Shown here: one piece after another, positions 35,375-46,383 of the stretch
Layout: each line of letters begins with the position of its first letter
Position numbering within the stretch: the stretch's first letter is position 1
Assembly: GCF_014191715.1 (NCBI RefSeq)
Contig: NZ_JACHWY010000001.1
Coordinates: forward strand, 62,001 to 126,000
Reading direction: 5' to 3'
DNA from: Litorivivens lipolytica
Lineage (GTDB): Bacteria; Pseudomonadota; Gammaproteobacteria; Pseudomonadales; Spongiibacteraceae
DNA: 64,000 bases
Notes under the pieces: model-generated
What the model was told of the DNA's origin: nothing
The model's input: the letters and a program-made list of their open reading frames with translations, nothing else
Databases searched by the model: none
Translations under genes and position numbers: made by a program

Positions 35375-36388
35375 GTGTCATCCGACAAGCTTCGCGTTCT
35401 GACCGGCATCACTACCACCGGTACTCCCCACCTCGGAAACTATGTGGGCGCGATTCGCCCGGCCATTGCCGCGAGCAAATCCTCTGATTTTGACTCTTAC
35501 TTTTTCCTGGCGGACTACCACGCCCTGATCAAATGCCACGATCCGGCGCAAGTTCAACAGTCGGCCCGCGAGATTGCCGCCACTTGGCTGGCGCTGGGTT
35601 TGGATACTGACAACACCACCTTTTACCGCCAGTCTGACGTGCCGGAAATTCCGGAACTGACCTGGGTGCTGACCTGCGTCGCCGCCAAAGGCCTGATGAA
35701 CCGCGCCCACGCCTATAAGGCGGCGGTACAAGCCAATGAAGACGAGCAGCAAGACCCGGACTACGGTGTCACCATGGGCCTGTTCAGTTACCCGATTTTG
35801 ATGGCCGCCGATATTCTCGCCTTTAATGCCCATAAGGTGCCGGTCGGTCGCGATCAGATTCAGCATATCGAAATGGCCCGCGATATCGGCCAGCGCTTTA
35901 ATCACCTTTACGGCGAAACCTTTACCCTGCCGGAAGCGCAGATTGACGACAACGTTGCGGTATTGAACGGCCTGGATGGTCGCAAGATGAGCAAAAGCTA
36001 CGGCAACACCATCCCGCTGTTTCTCACCGAAAAGAAAATGCAGAAGTCGATCAACAAGATCAAAACCAATCTGCTGGAACCCGGTGAACCGAAAGACCCG
36101 GATACCTCAACGGTATTTCAGATCTGGCAGGCCTTTGCCAGCAAGGATCAAACCGCATGGATGCGCAAGCAGTTCGAAGAGGGCATTGCCTGGGGACAGG
36201 CCAAGAAAGAGCTGGGCGGTTTGATTAACGAAGAGCTGTCTTCAGCGCGTGACGAATATGAAAAGCTGATGGCTGATCCAGCCTTTGTGGATGCGGAACT
36301 GCGCAAGGGTGCGGAAAAGGCTAGAGCGCGAGCAGGGAAGCTGTTGGCGAAGGTTAAGAAGGCGGTGGGGATTCCGCCTTTGAGCTAA
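35375..36388 (+). CDS. trpS: tryptophan--tRNA ligase
   Basis: A 337-residue class I aminoacyl-tRNA synthetase charging tRNA-Trp. The HIGH-equivalent motif is TPHLGN at residues 17-22 and the KMSKS loop is at 204-208. The length matches bacterial TrpS. It starts with GTG at 35375 after TCTGGAG, 54 nt after the glycosyltransferase gene. A palindromic repeat follows the gene. Confidence 0.95.
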   Translation: MSSDKLRVLTGITTTGTPHLGNYVGAIRPAIAASKSSDFDSYFFLADYHALIKCHDPAQVQQSAREIAATWLALGLDTDNTTFYRQSDVPEIPELTWVLTCVAAKGLMNRAHAYKAAVQANEDEQQDPDYGVTMGLFSYPILMAADILAFNAHKVPVGRDQIQHIEMARDIGQRFNHLYGETFTLPEAQIDDNVAVLNGLDGRKMSKSYGNTIPLFLTEKKMQKSINKIKTNLLEPGEPKDPDTSTVFQIWQAFASKDQTAWMRKQFEEGIAWGQAKKELGGLINEELSSARDEYEKLMADPAFVDAELRKGAEKARARAGKLLAKVKKAVGIPPLS

Positions 36389-36403
36389 TCCTGCTCAGTG
36401 TGC

Positions 36404-36437
36404 ACCCTCTCCCTGTGGGAGAGGGTCGGGGTGAGGG
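36404..36437. repeat. CCCTCTCCC palindromic intergenic repeat
   Basis: A 10-bp stem ACCCTCTCCC/GGGAGAGGGT with a 3-base loop, followed by CGGGGTGAGGG. The same unit, with its GGGGTGAGGG tail, occurs at 54857-54992. It has no T-tract and lies between convergent genes, as REP-like elements commonly do. Confidence 0.8.
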
Positions 36438-36446
36438 AGGTGTTGA

Positions 36447-38486
36447 TTAAAACTCCGCCGTAAACCCCACATAAGCACTACGCGGCTCGCCGATAAAGTA
36501 GCGATAGTTACCAAACGCAAAATCCGCTCGCTCTGCATAATCTTCATCGGTCACGTTGGTGACTCGCAGCGAAACTTCCAGACCCTTGGTAAGGCCCTGT
36601 GCCAAACGCAGGTTCACCAGATTGTGGCCGTCATACATCGCCGTATTGGCTTCATTCAGGTAGTGCTCGCCGACGTGAACCCATTCCACTTCTGCACTGG
36701 TAGTAGAGAAGGGCTTCCACAGCAGTTGGGCGCTAGCCATCTGACGAGGTGCTGTGTCGATCTCGTTATCCTCTACACCCAACACGTCGTTGTCGTACTG
36801 GCTCTTGGCGTAGCTGCCCTGAAAGTCAAAACGCAGGTTGTCGAGAATCTTCCAGCCGAGTTCCAGTTCAATACCGCGGCGTAGGGTTTTGCCACCGCTC
36901 ACGTTTTGGCGATTGCTGTCCTGAAGAATGATGTTGTCTTTTTCCAGACGGTAAGCGGTGATGGACGCACTGACCCGTGACCAGTTGCCGCGCAGACCAA
37001 TCTCGGCGTTGGTGACTTCTTCAGAATCCAGATCGGCTTTTATCTGGCCGGATTGCAGGCGGTAGAGTTCCGTTGCCTGCGGCGCGCGGAAGCCACGAGA
37101 AAAGTGAACGACCGCATCGACGGTGTCGCTGAGGGCTTCGCGGTAGCCGAGGTTTCCAGACCAGTTGTAGAAATTGTCTTTGTCGTCCGCCGGACGGGTA
37201 TAGCGACAGGGGCTTGCGCAGGGCACACCGTTTTCATCGGTGTTTCCGTCGAGCATGAGGTTATCGTAGTCGTAGCGTTGAATTTCATAGCGAACGCCAG
37301 CGCTCAGTTCGCGCTCGACTTTGGGATGCCAAGTGCCGCCGACGAACCATGCAGCGGTTGTTGCATCCACTTCATAGTCATAGTGCTTGCCGCCGGGAAA
37401 GCCTGTGCCGAAGCGGGTAAAGGTTGGCGTTTCTTGCGTTTCCCTTAAATAGCTTTCGGTAAGATCAAGATCGAAGCCATAGTGCAGTCGGGTGTGTGAA
37501 CCCTGGTTGCTGTAAAAAGCAGTTTGCACCCCGGCGCTTTTCTGGCCGTTTTCTTCAAGCGGTGTGCCGGGAAGAAAGTGCTGCAGAAACGCCATTTCAG
37601 TGTAACGCAGGTAGGGTGTTACAACAAAGTGCGTGTCCTGACTGCCTTCACGCTCCCAGCGACTATAAAAACGGCCGCTGCTGGTATCGCGGTAGGCTTC
37701 GGGGTTGGGGTTGGATTTTTTCAGGGCATCAACCTTGTAAGCATCCTGACCCAGTACAAAACCTGCGGTTTCCTGATTCAGGTTGGTCGCGGTCAGCACA
37801 TTCTGGTTGCTCCAGGTAGAGCCGGAGTAGTCATAGCGCAGGGTCATCTTCTGCTGGTCGAACCCAGAGTCATCTTTATAACCGCCGTCATGGGCGCCAT
37901 TGCCGTAAAAACCAAAGCGATGAGTTTCATTGCCCTGGCTGTGCTCCAGCTTTACCCGGCCGTAATCGTGAGGGCCGCCTTCAGCAGAAATTCGCGTGGA
38001 GGGTTCTTCGCTTGGGGCTTTGGTGATCACATTGATCACCCCATTCAGCGCGTTCGAGCCGTGCACGGCGGTACCCGGCCCGCGAATCACTTCTACCCGT
38101 GCAGCCTGCTCGCTATTGGCGTCAAACAGCTGATTAACGTTACAAAAGCCGGGAGCGCGCAGGGGAATGCCATCCTGTGCCATATAAAAGGCACCGCAGG
38201 ACCCGCCGCCGGTCAGTACCGCAGAACGAATTGCGGTCAGATGCTCCTGACCATTACCGCGTGAAATCCAGACACCCGGCGCGCGGTTCAACAGTTCATT
38301 AATGTGCGTATGGGAAACCCGGTCGATGGCTTGTTCGCCGATCACGGAAAGGCTGTTCAGTGGCTGTTGGGTCTGTTCGATACGGTTGGCGGAAACGATG
38401 ACTTGTTCCAGCTCGGCACTGAGAACCACAGTACTGGTGCCAGCCAAGAAGGCGGCCAGCAGTGCCTGTTGAGATTTCTGTCGCAT
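36447..38486 (-). CDS. TonB-dependent outer membrane receptor
   Basis: A 679-residue receptor with a signal peptide (cleavage near LSA-ELE), a TonB-box-like EQVIVSANR, and a plug domain with LLNRAPGVWISRGNG and IRGPGTAVHGSNALNGVINV. The barrel ends in VGFTAEF. The plug has two cysteines (SCGAFYM and FCNVNQ) and the barrel has a CASPC motif near residue 400, so extracellular disulfides are likely. It belongs to the siderophore/BtuB-like receptor group rather than the VTAQKR group seen elsewhere here. The ligand is unknown. A good AGGAAG ribosome site precedes the ATG. Confidence 0.9.
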   Translation of the reverse strand: MRQKSQQALLAAFLAGTSTVVLSAELEQVIVSANRIEQTQQPLNSLSVIGEQAIDRVSHTHINELLNRAPGVWISRGNGQEHLTAIRSAVLTGGGSCGAFYMAQDGIPLRAPGFCNVNQLFDANSEQAARVEVIRGPGTAVHGSNALNGVINVITKAPSEEPSTRISAEGGPHDYGRVKLEHSQGNETHRFGFYGNGAHDGGYKDDSGFDQQKMTLRYDYSGSTWSNQNVLTATNLNQETAGFVLGQDAYKVDALKKSNPNPEAYRDTSSGRFYSRWEREGSQDTHFVVTPYLRYTEMAFLQHFLPGTPLEENGQKSAGVQTAFYSNQGSHTRLHYGFDLDLTESYLRETQETPTFTRFGTGFPGGKHYDYEVDATTAAWFVGGTWHPKVERELSAGVRYEIQRYDYDNLMLDGNTDENGVPCASPCRYTRPADDKDNFYNWSGNLGYREALSDTVDAVVHFSRGFRAPQATELYRLQSGQIKADLDSEEVTNAEIGLRGNWSRVSASITAYRLEKDNIILQDSNRQNVSGGKTLRRGIELELGWKILDNLRFDFQGSYAKSQYDNDVLGVEDNEIDTAPRQMASAQLLWKPFSTTSAEVEWVHVGEHYLNEANTAMYDGHNLVNLRLAQGLTKGLEVSLRVTNVTDEDYAERADFAFGNYRYFIGEPRSAYVGFTAEF

Positions 38487-38708
38487 GTTACTTCCTGTCA
38501 GTCTTTTTTGTTTTTGGGCTGCCGGGAATAAGGGCCTGTCGCAGCGGGATGGAAGTGTAACATTACTGGGGCTTTGTGCCTCAGGCTTGAAGGTAGGTGA
38601 CTAGATTGTCATGTGGTGCTAGCGCGACGAACCTCTCCGGTTCTCGTCCGGCCGGGGTACACTTGTTCTGAAGCGCAATGGGCTGAATTATCGGAGGGTT
38701 TTTTTAAA

Positions 38709-38795
38709 TGGTACCAGAGGCCGGACTCGAACCGGCACGGGTTTTACCCCGGGGGATTTTGAATCCCCTGTGTCTACCAATTTCACCACTCTGGC
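38709..38795 (-). tRNA. tRNA-Leu (anticodon CAA)
   Basis: An 87-base tRNA gene with encoded CCA. The acceptor stem is GCCAGAG/CTCTGGT with discriminator A. The D-arm carries TGGTGAAATTGGTAGACAC, the anticodon stem-loop is GGGGA-TTCAAAA-TCCCC, a long variable arm marks a class II tRNA, and the T-arm is GCCGG-TTCGAGT-CCGGC. CAA reads the leucine codon UUG. It is antisense to the leader of queA. Confidence 0.95.
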
Positions 38796-38917
38796 ACAGG
38801 ATGAAAGAGCGCGCGATTATAGCAACCCGATTGATGGGGTCAAAGGGTTTCACACTCAACTGGAGGGAAATTGCGTTTTCCGGTAACCTTCGCGCCTGTT
38901 TTATGATCATTACCCCC

Positions 38918-41412
<2,495 letters not shown>

Positions 41413-41420
<8 letters not shown>

Positions 41421-42012
41421 TTCCCCGCTACTGCAGACCCTGCGTGATCGCATTGGCGATTACGAGGCCCGCACCATTGATGGAGATTACCCGGATGCGG
41501 CGGTGGTGGTGGCGGTGAATAACAGCGATCGCCCCGGTGTACTGTTAACTCAACGCTCGCCTAATCTGAGTTTGCATGCGGGTGAGATTGCCTTTCCCGG
41601 CGGCAAGGAAGATGACGACGATCACGACCTGCTGCATACCGCCGTGCGGGAGATGGAAGAAGAGGTGGGCGTCGCTGCCGATCAGTTTGAATGCCTGGGC
41701 CCGCTGGATCAGCGCATTACCCGCACCAATATCCGCATGACGCCCTATCTGGGTATTCTGTCGGCGGGGCTGGATTTCGAGATCAACTACGGCGAACTGG
41801 ATGCGGCCTTCTACGTGCCCCTCGACGAGCTGATTGATGGTAGGCTGTTCTCGGTGGTGGAAGTGCTGGACAAGGGTATCACTAAGCGCGTGGCCCGCTT
41901 CCAGTTTCAGGAATACGATATCTGGGGCGTGACGGCGATGGTTTTGGCCGACATGCTCAATGAACTGCTCGATGCAAACTTGCCCATCGAGACGCGTACA
42001 GGAGAGAAATAA
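41413..42012 (+). CDS. Nudix hydrolase, CoA pyrophosphatase type
   Basis: A 199-residue Nudix protein close to NudL/YeaB, which cleaves CoA and acyl-CoAs to 3',5'-ADP and phosphopantetheine. The Nudix box runs from the FPGGKED segment to REMEEEVGV near residue 83. As in other CoA pyrophosphatases the first box glutamate is replaced by aspartate, and the preceding LTQRSPNLSLHAGEIAFPGG matches the extra NudL signature. The ATG at 41413 overlaps the previous stop by 8 nt. The TAA overlaps the next ATG. Confidence 0.87.
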
Positions 42013-42545
42013 TGCTGTTTCAACTGGGTGACCTGAAGGTTCAACGCGAGGGTGACGATCAGTTCATTGCGTATAACGCCACCGTGATCGGCAATGTATC
42101 GCTGGCAGAAAAAGTCAGCATCTGGTTTAACGTAGTGGTTCGCGGCGACGCCGAAAAAATCTCCATTGGCGCGCGTACCAATATTCAGGATGGCTCGGTT
42201 CTGCACGCAGATCCCGGTCTGCCGCTGGAAATCGGTGAAGACGTTACGGTTGGCCACAAGGCCATGCTGCACGGCTGCAAGATCGGCGATGGTAGTTTGA
42301 TTGGTATTAATGCGGTGGTTTTGAACGGCGCAAAAATTGGCAAGGGCTGTCTGATAGGGGCCAATGCCTTGGTAACCGAAGGCACCGAGATTCCCGATGG
42401 TTCCATGGTGCTGGGTGCGCCCGCTAAGGTGAAGCGCATGTTATCGGACGATGAGCAGGCGGCGCTGAGACTTTCAGCAAGCCACTACGTGGAAAATGGC
42501 CAGCGTTTTCGCCGTGACCTCAAAGTAGATGATCAGGCAGATTGA
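42012..42545 (+). CDS. gamma-carbonic anhydrase family protein
   Basis: A 177-residue left-handed beta-helix protein of the YrdA/CaiE group, with hexapeptide repeats from about residue 20 to 140. The three zinc-ligand histidines are His65, His82 and His87 in the normal spacing. Some members are carbonic anhydrases, while many bacterial ones have no proven activity. It overlaps both neighbours by one base at stop/start junctions (TAATG and TGATG), showing tight coupling within this small-gene chain. Confidence 0.9.
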   Translation: MLFQLGDLKVQREGDDQFIAYNATVIGNVSLAEKVSIWFNVVVRGDAEKISIGARTNIQDGSVLHADPGLPLEIGEDVTVGHKAMLHGCKIGDGSLIGINAVVLNGAKIGKGCLIGANALVTEGTEIPDGSMVLGAPAKVKRMLSDDEQAALRLSASHYVENGQRFRRDLKVDDQAD

Positions 42546-42751
42546 TGACGGATAACGCCAACCTTGTAAAAGCTATGCCAGTTAAATCCCCCTGCATCAG
42601 TGTGTGTTCGTTGGATGACGACGATCTGTGCGTGGGCTGTTTCCGCACACTGAAAGAAATCACTGACTGGTCTGATTACTCCGAAGACAAAAAGCGCGCC
42701 GTGGTCATTGAATCGCGGCAGCGGATGAAAGAGCACTATAATCTCGCCTGA
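42545..42751 (+). CDS. DUF1289 domain protein
   Basis: A 68-residue cysteine-rich protein. The four cysteines Cys17, Cys21, Cys29 and Cys32 follow the DUF1289 pattern SPCxxxC...CxGCFR and probably bind zinc or an iron-sulfur cluster. The rest is a short helix with the typical EITDWSDYS segment. The start ATG at 42545 overlaps the previous TGA. The function is not established. It ends the chain of overlapping genes that begins at queA. Confidence 0.88.
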   Translation: MTDNANLVKAMPVKSPCISVCSLDDDDLCVGCFRTLKEITDWSDYSEDKKRAVVIESRQRMKEHYNLA

Positions 42752-42804
42752 TCTATTGATCAGTTATTCAACAATAATAAAACCTTAAAAGAGATGTATA
42801 CGCT

Positions 42805-43527
42805 GTGGCGAAACCGCTTTCCATTCGTTTGACCGACGGGCCGGCCCTGTCGCCAGAATTGATACACGAACTCTGGGCCTTGCGCCTCCGCTATATCACC
42901 CTGAGCAAGTCAGAAGAGGCCGACAAAGCTTACTTTTCGGAATTTATCTCAGCGGACAATTCGCTGGTGGCGTCTTTTCATGCTCCGGATGGAACCCTTG
43001 GCGGTTTTTTCACCATCGCCCAGATTCCAGTAGAACATGAAAGCCGTAAGGGCTTGCTGTTTTATTCCAAGTACTTTTATTTTGATAAGGACTATCGCGG
43101 CCACTACAAAACCATGCTTGCGCCGTGGTTGATTCTGCCCAAAGCTTTCCGGCGCTATGGTTTGCGACATCTGTATTTTGTTACCACGGCCTTCCCGCAA
43201 AGTTACGTATCGCTGGCGCGCTCCACAGGCAATGTGCGGGCCCTGCACGATGACAAAACCACGGCGTGGGAACGTCACGCGCTGGATTATTTCTCCCGTC
43301 ATTATTTCGGTGAGGATTGGAAACCTGAGCCCGGCGTGGTGGTGAATCAGAATATCGCGGATTCAGAGTCGGTGGCGCGGGGCGAGGAAGCTCAGCTACT
43401 TACTGAGAATTTCGAGCGCTTGAATCCGGCCTGGCGCGAGGGGCAATCGCTGCCCATTATCTTTCCAGTAGATTGGACAACGATTTCCCATTCGTTCAAA
43501 CGAACCTTTCGACGCCTGCTGCGTTAA
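42805..43527 (+). CDS. hypothetical protein, possibly a GNAT-fold acyltransferase
   Basis: A 240-residue cytosolic protein with no signal peptide or membrane helix. The order of segments (an N-terminal helix pair, a VASFHAPDGTLGGFFTIA strand, then LLFYSKYFYFDKDYRGHYKTML and RRYGLRHLYFVTTAFP) resembles a GNAT fold with a D-YRGH-K stretch where the acyl-CoA pyrophosphate loop would be. This is a weak fold-level guess. It starts with GTG at 42805 after AAAAGAGA. Its stop overlaps that of the convergent gene (shared TTAA). Confidence 0.6.
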   Translation: MAKPLSIRLTDGPALSPELIHELWALRLRYITLSKSEEADKAYFSEFISADNSLVASFHAPDGTLGGFFTIAQIPVEHESRKGLLFYSKYFYFDKDYRGHYKTMLAPWLILPKAFRRYGLRHLYFVTTAFPQSYVSLARSTGNVRALHDDKTTAWERHALDYFSRHYFGEDWKPEPGVVVNQNIADSESVARGEEAQLLTENFERLNPAWREGQSLPIIFPVDWTTISHSFKRTFRRLLR

Positions 43528-43982
43528 CCCTCAGTCGGCTCCAGCACGACTACTGGAATCACCCGGTCGCCTGCGGCTTTCTGGTAATCATTGTAGGGCG
43601 CGTAGATCGCAGACATCTTGGCCCACAAACGTTCTCTTTCTTCACCGCTGGCGGTGCGGGCTAGTGCCGTCATCTGCTTGCTACCCACGCGAATTTCACA
43701 CTCAGGGTTGGCCTGCAGATTGGTATACCAGGCGGGATGTTCAGGCGCGCCGCCTTTCGAAGCGATCACAATGTAGTTGCCGTTGTCCTCGCCATAAATA
43801 AGCGGCAGGGGGCGCAACTCGCCGCTTTTTTTGCCGCGGGTAATCAGCAGCAGAGTGTGTAGCAGGCCTTTGCCGCCGCCGAGGCTACTGTCCCAGAGGT
43901 GAGCTTTTTCCGGGTCGCGCAGGTAGAGTTCAATATGCTCGCGAATCCAGTTGGGGAGGGCGTCGGGAATATCGATTTTCAT
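43524..43982 (-). CDS. nitroreductase/deazaflavin-dependent oxidoreductase family protein
   Basis: A 152-residue split-barrel flavoprotein of the DUF385/Ddn group. Typical features are LLLITRGKKSGELRPLPLIYGEDNGNYIVIASKGGAPEHPxW in order (split here by the family's two core strands), and the C-terminal DRVIPVVVLEP strand. Many actinobacterial members use coenzyme F420. Members in Proteobacteria are common but their cofactor is usually unknown. No F420 biosynthesis gene is seen in this window. Confidence 0.8.
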   Translation of the reverse strand: MKIDIPDALPNWIREHIELYLRDPEKAHLWDSSLGGGKGLLHTLLLITRGKKSGELRPLPLIYGEDNGNYIVIASKGGAPEHPAWYTNLQANPECEIRVGSKQMTALARTASGEERERLWAKMSAIYAPYNDYQKAAGDRVIPVVVLEPTEG

Positions 43983-44063
43983 GGGGTCTTCCTCAAAGCC
44001 AAGTGAAGCCGTGAGTTAACCGGATTAGCGGGGTTGGAGTCAAAGTGCGAAAGCGCAACAATG

Positions 44064-45350
44064 TCAGTCGCTTTTTTTCTTCTTGGTCTTCTTCGGTTTT
44101 TTCCAGGCCAGTACGCTTTCAATGCGGTTGTCTTTTAGCGCTTCTATTTCAAAACGGCAGCCGTTGAGGTTGACGCAGCAAGGGCCATCCGGAAAGGATT
44201 CCAGATGCTCCAGCAACAGGCCATTCAGTGTTTTCGGGCCGTCTGTCGGTAGTTCCCACTTCAGTGATTTGTTGACGTCGCGAATCGTGGCCGTGCCGTC
44301 AATGCGGTGAGTGCCGTCCTTCAGGTTGACGATATCTTTGTTGATCTCTTCCAGCAGGTTGGAGGTGAACTCGCCAACGATTTCTTCCAGCAGATCTTCC
44401 AGCGTGATAATGCCCTGCACCACGCCATATTCGTCGACCACTACACCCTGACGGTGTTTGTGTTTCTGGAAGTTAAACAGCTGGGTATGCAGAGGTGTGC
44501 TTTCCGGTACGAAGTAGGGCTCTTTGATAATGCCCATCAGCTTGTCCAGATCGACTTCGCCGCGGGTATTGATGCTGCTAATCACATCGCGCTGATGAAG
44601 AATGCCAACAATATTGTTGATGTCTTCGCGGAACACCGGCATGCGGGTGAATTCTGATTCCTGCAGGCGCTTCAGAATCACATCGTGGCTGTCTTCGAGA
44701 TCAATACCGTACACCTCGTTGCGCGGAATCATGATGTCGTCGACCGTGACCTGTTCCAGATCGAGGATATTCATCAGCATATGCTGGTGGCGCTGGGGGA
44801 TCATCTGGCCGGCTTCGCCGACAATCGTGCGCAGTTCGTCGATGCTCAGGTGTTCGGCGTCGTTTTTGGCTTCAAAGCCGGTGAGGCGCAGAAAGCCGCG
44901 GATAAAGTGATTGATGATCCAGATCAGTGGGTGGAGCAGGGCTTTCAGTGGCAGCAGAATATAGCTGACCTTGAAGGCGACGGCCTCGGATTTGTAGGCC
45001 GCGATCGTCTTGGGGATGATTTCGGCAAAGACCAGAAACACCAGCGTCAGCAAAATGGAGGCGATCACCACAGCGCTGTCGCCGTAGAGGCGAATGGCGA
45101 GAATGGTGGCCGTTGCTGCGGCGAGGTTATTGACCAGATTGTTACCGATCAGAATGGTGCTGATCAGGCTCTCGGGTTCTTCGAGGAGTTTGCTGGCTTT
45201 TTGGGCGCCCTTGTGCCCGCTCTTGCTCAAATGACGCAGGCGATAGCGGTTGAGCGCCATCATGCCAGTTTCAGAGCCAGAGAAAAAACCAGAGAGGAGA
45301 ATCAGAAAGCCAATCAGGCCAAAAAGGAAACCCAGCGGTGCCTCGTTCAA
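44064..45350 (-). CDS. CNNM/CorC family transporter with CBS domains
   Basis: A 428-residue membrane protein. An N-terminal CNNM/DUF21 domain with about four helices (residues 1-190) contains the SGSETGMMALNRYRLRHL motif. A CBS pair follows (about 200-325, with MIPRNEVYGID and VVVDEYGVVQGIITLEDLLEEIVGE elements), then a CorC_HlyC domain (about 340-415). The C-terminus is lysine-rich. The family is linked to magnesium or cobalt efflux and resistance. It is 66 nt downstream of the ypjD-like gene on the same strand and probably cotranscribed. Confidence 0.92.
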   Translation of the reverse strand: MNEAPLGFLFGLIGFLILLSGFFSGSETGMMALNRYRLRHLSKSGHKGAQKASKLLEEPESLISTILIGNNLVNNLAAATATILAIRLYGDSAVVIASILLTLVFLVFAEIIPKTIAAYKSEAVAFKVSYILLPLKALLHPLIWIINHFIRGFLRLTGFEAKNDAEHLSIDELRTIVGEAGQMIPQRHQHMLMNILDLEQVTVDDIMIPRNEVYGIDLEDSHDVILKRLQESEFTRMPVFREDINNIVGILHQRDVISSINTRGEVDLDKLMGIIKEPYFVPESTPLHTQLFNFQKHKHRQGVVVDEYGVVQGIITLEDLLEEIVGEFTSNLLEEINKDIVNLKDGTHRIDGTATIRDVNKSLKWELPTDGPKTLNGLLLEHLESFPDGPCCVNLNGCRFEIEALKDNRIESVLAWKKPKKTKKKKSD

Positions 45351-45416
45351 GAAGCCGTAAACCCCGTAATCGAATTCAGGCGGCTATCTTGAAGAATTTC
45401 CCCCCTTCTCGCAACC

Positions 45417-46211
45417 TCAGATGCGATTCAGCAGTATTTCCAGCACGAATTTGGAACCCACGTAGCCGAGCAGCAGCAGAGCGAAGGCAGCCAGCGTCCA
45501 GCGGATCGCGGTGCGGCTGCGCCAGCCCAGCTGGTGGCGGCCGATCAGCAGAATACCGAAACAGCCCCAGGCCATAATGGAAAAGGCGGTTTTATGCACC
45601 AGATGCTGGGTAAACAGGTCGTCGACATAAAAGAAGCCGCTACCAATGGAAAGTGTCAGCAGAATAAAACCGATCAACACCAGCTCAAACAGCATGGCTT
45701 CCATCGTCACCAGCGGTGGCAGCGCCTTGAGGATGCCGCGCAGTTGATGGTGTTTGAGTCGATATTCCTGAATGGCCAGCACGATTGCCTGCAGCGCAGC
45801 CATGGTCAGCACGCTGTAGCTCAGTACAGAGAGGGCAATGTGGAACATCATGCCGCCGGGCTGGGCGATCAGTCGAGGTTCAGCCTCGGTGAACAGGGTG
45901 ATGACCAGAATGACCGCGGTGAAGGGGAAGATCATCACCAGAATGTTGAGCAGGGGGCGTAGCATGCCGCTGATCAGGGTGATGACGACCACAAACCAGC
46001 TGATTAGCAGGCTCATTTCGGTCAGGCTGATATTCATGCCTCGCGGGGTAAACATGCCCAGAAAGCTGGCCGTGCCGTGGCAGAATGTGGCGACGATACC
46101 CAGCACCAGCGCCAGCTTGTAGCGTGCGTGGCCCTGGCGGATTTCCTGCCACAACAGCACGGTAGCAATCGTATAGAAAGCGATAGCCAGCAAACTGAGA
46201 GCCGTATTCAT
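45417..46211 (-). CDS. ypjD: cytochrome c assembly-like inner membrane protein YpjD
   Basis: A 264-residue protein with about eight membrane helices, of the CcsA/ResC heme-handling superfamily. The PGGMMFHIALSVLSYSVLTMAALQA region and a late LVHKTAFSIMAWGCFGILL helix carry the conserved histidines. It lies divergent from ffh, as YpjD genes usually do. The exact role in heme or cytochrome assembly is not proven for this subgroup. Confidence 0.9.
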   Translation of the reverse strand: MNTALSLLAIAFYTIATVLLWQEIRQGHARYKLALVLGIVATFCHGTASFLGMFTPRGMNISLTEMSLLISWFVVVITLISGMLRPLLNILVMIFPFTAVILVITLFTEAEPRLIAQPGGMMFHIALSVLSYSVLTMAALQAIVLAIQEYRLKHHQLRGILKALPPLVTMEAMLFELVLIGFILLTLSIGSGFFYVDDLFTQHLVHKTAFSIMAWGCFGILLIGRHQLGWRSRTAIRWTLAAFALLLLGYVGSKFVLEILLNRI

Positions 46212-46289
46212 GGTGTGGGTACGCTGTCCTTTAAACGCTGCGCCGTGTCAAAACGGCTGTTTCCGGTGGGGCTCGGGGCATTAGTTCGT

Positions 46290-46295
46290 TATAAT
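46290..46295 (+). promoter_or_regulatory. possible -10 element for ffh
   Basis: TATAAT lies 89 bp before the ffh start codon in the divergent region. No convincing -35 sequence is seen at the right distance, so the promoter would have to be activator-dependent or the match is chance. Confidence 0.3.
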
Positions 46296-46383
46296 GCCGC
46301 CCTTCGATTTTTAGAGCACGATTGTAAGCGTGTTAACAAGGCCCTGTCGACTGAGCGGGGCACGGGCAAGAGAGCTGATTGGC

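Noticed and set aside
36404-36437. Hairpin after trpS as a Rho-independent terminator
   Set aside because: It lacks a T-tract and is a member of the CCCTCTCCC repeat family found again at 54857.
36447-38486. Receptor as the vitamin B12 transporter BtuB
   Set aside because: The plug has the general BtuB/siderophore look, but there is no convincing riboswitch and no cobalamin genes nearby, so the ligand stays open.
38487-38708. Possible cobalamin riboswitch before the TonB receptor at 36447
   Set aside because: The leader is G/C-rich with CCCGCTGCGACAGG-like bases, but I cannot find the conserved B12-box and the GGTG-containing core in the right order on the - strand.
38708-38917. Longer queA reading frame starting at 38708
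   Set aside because: The extra 70 residues are the reverse of the tRNA-Leu gene and its flank. The family N-terminus begins at 38918.
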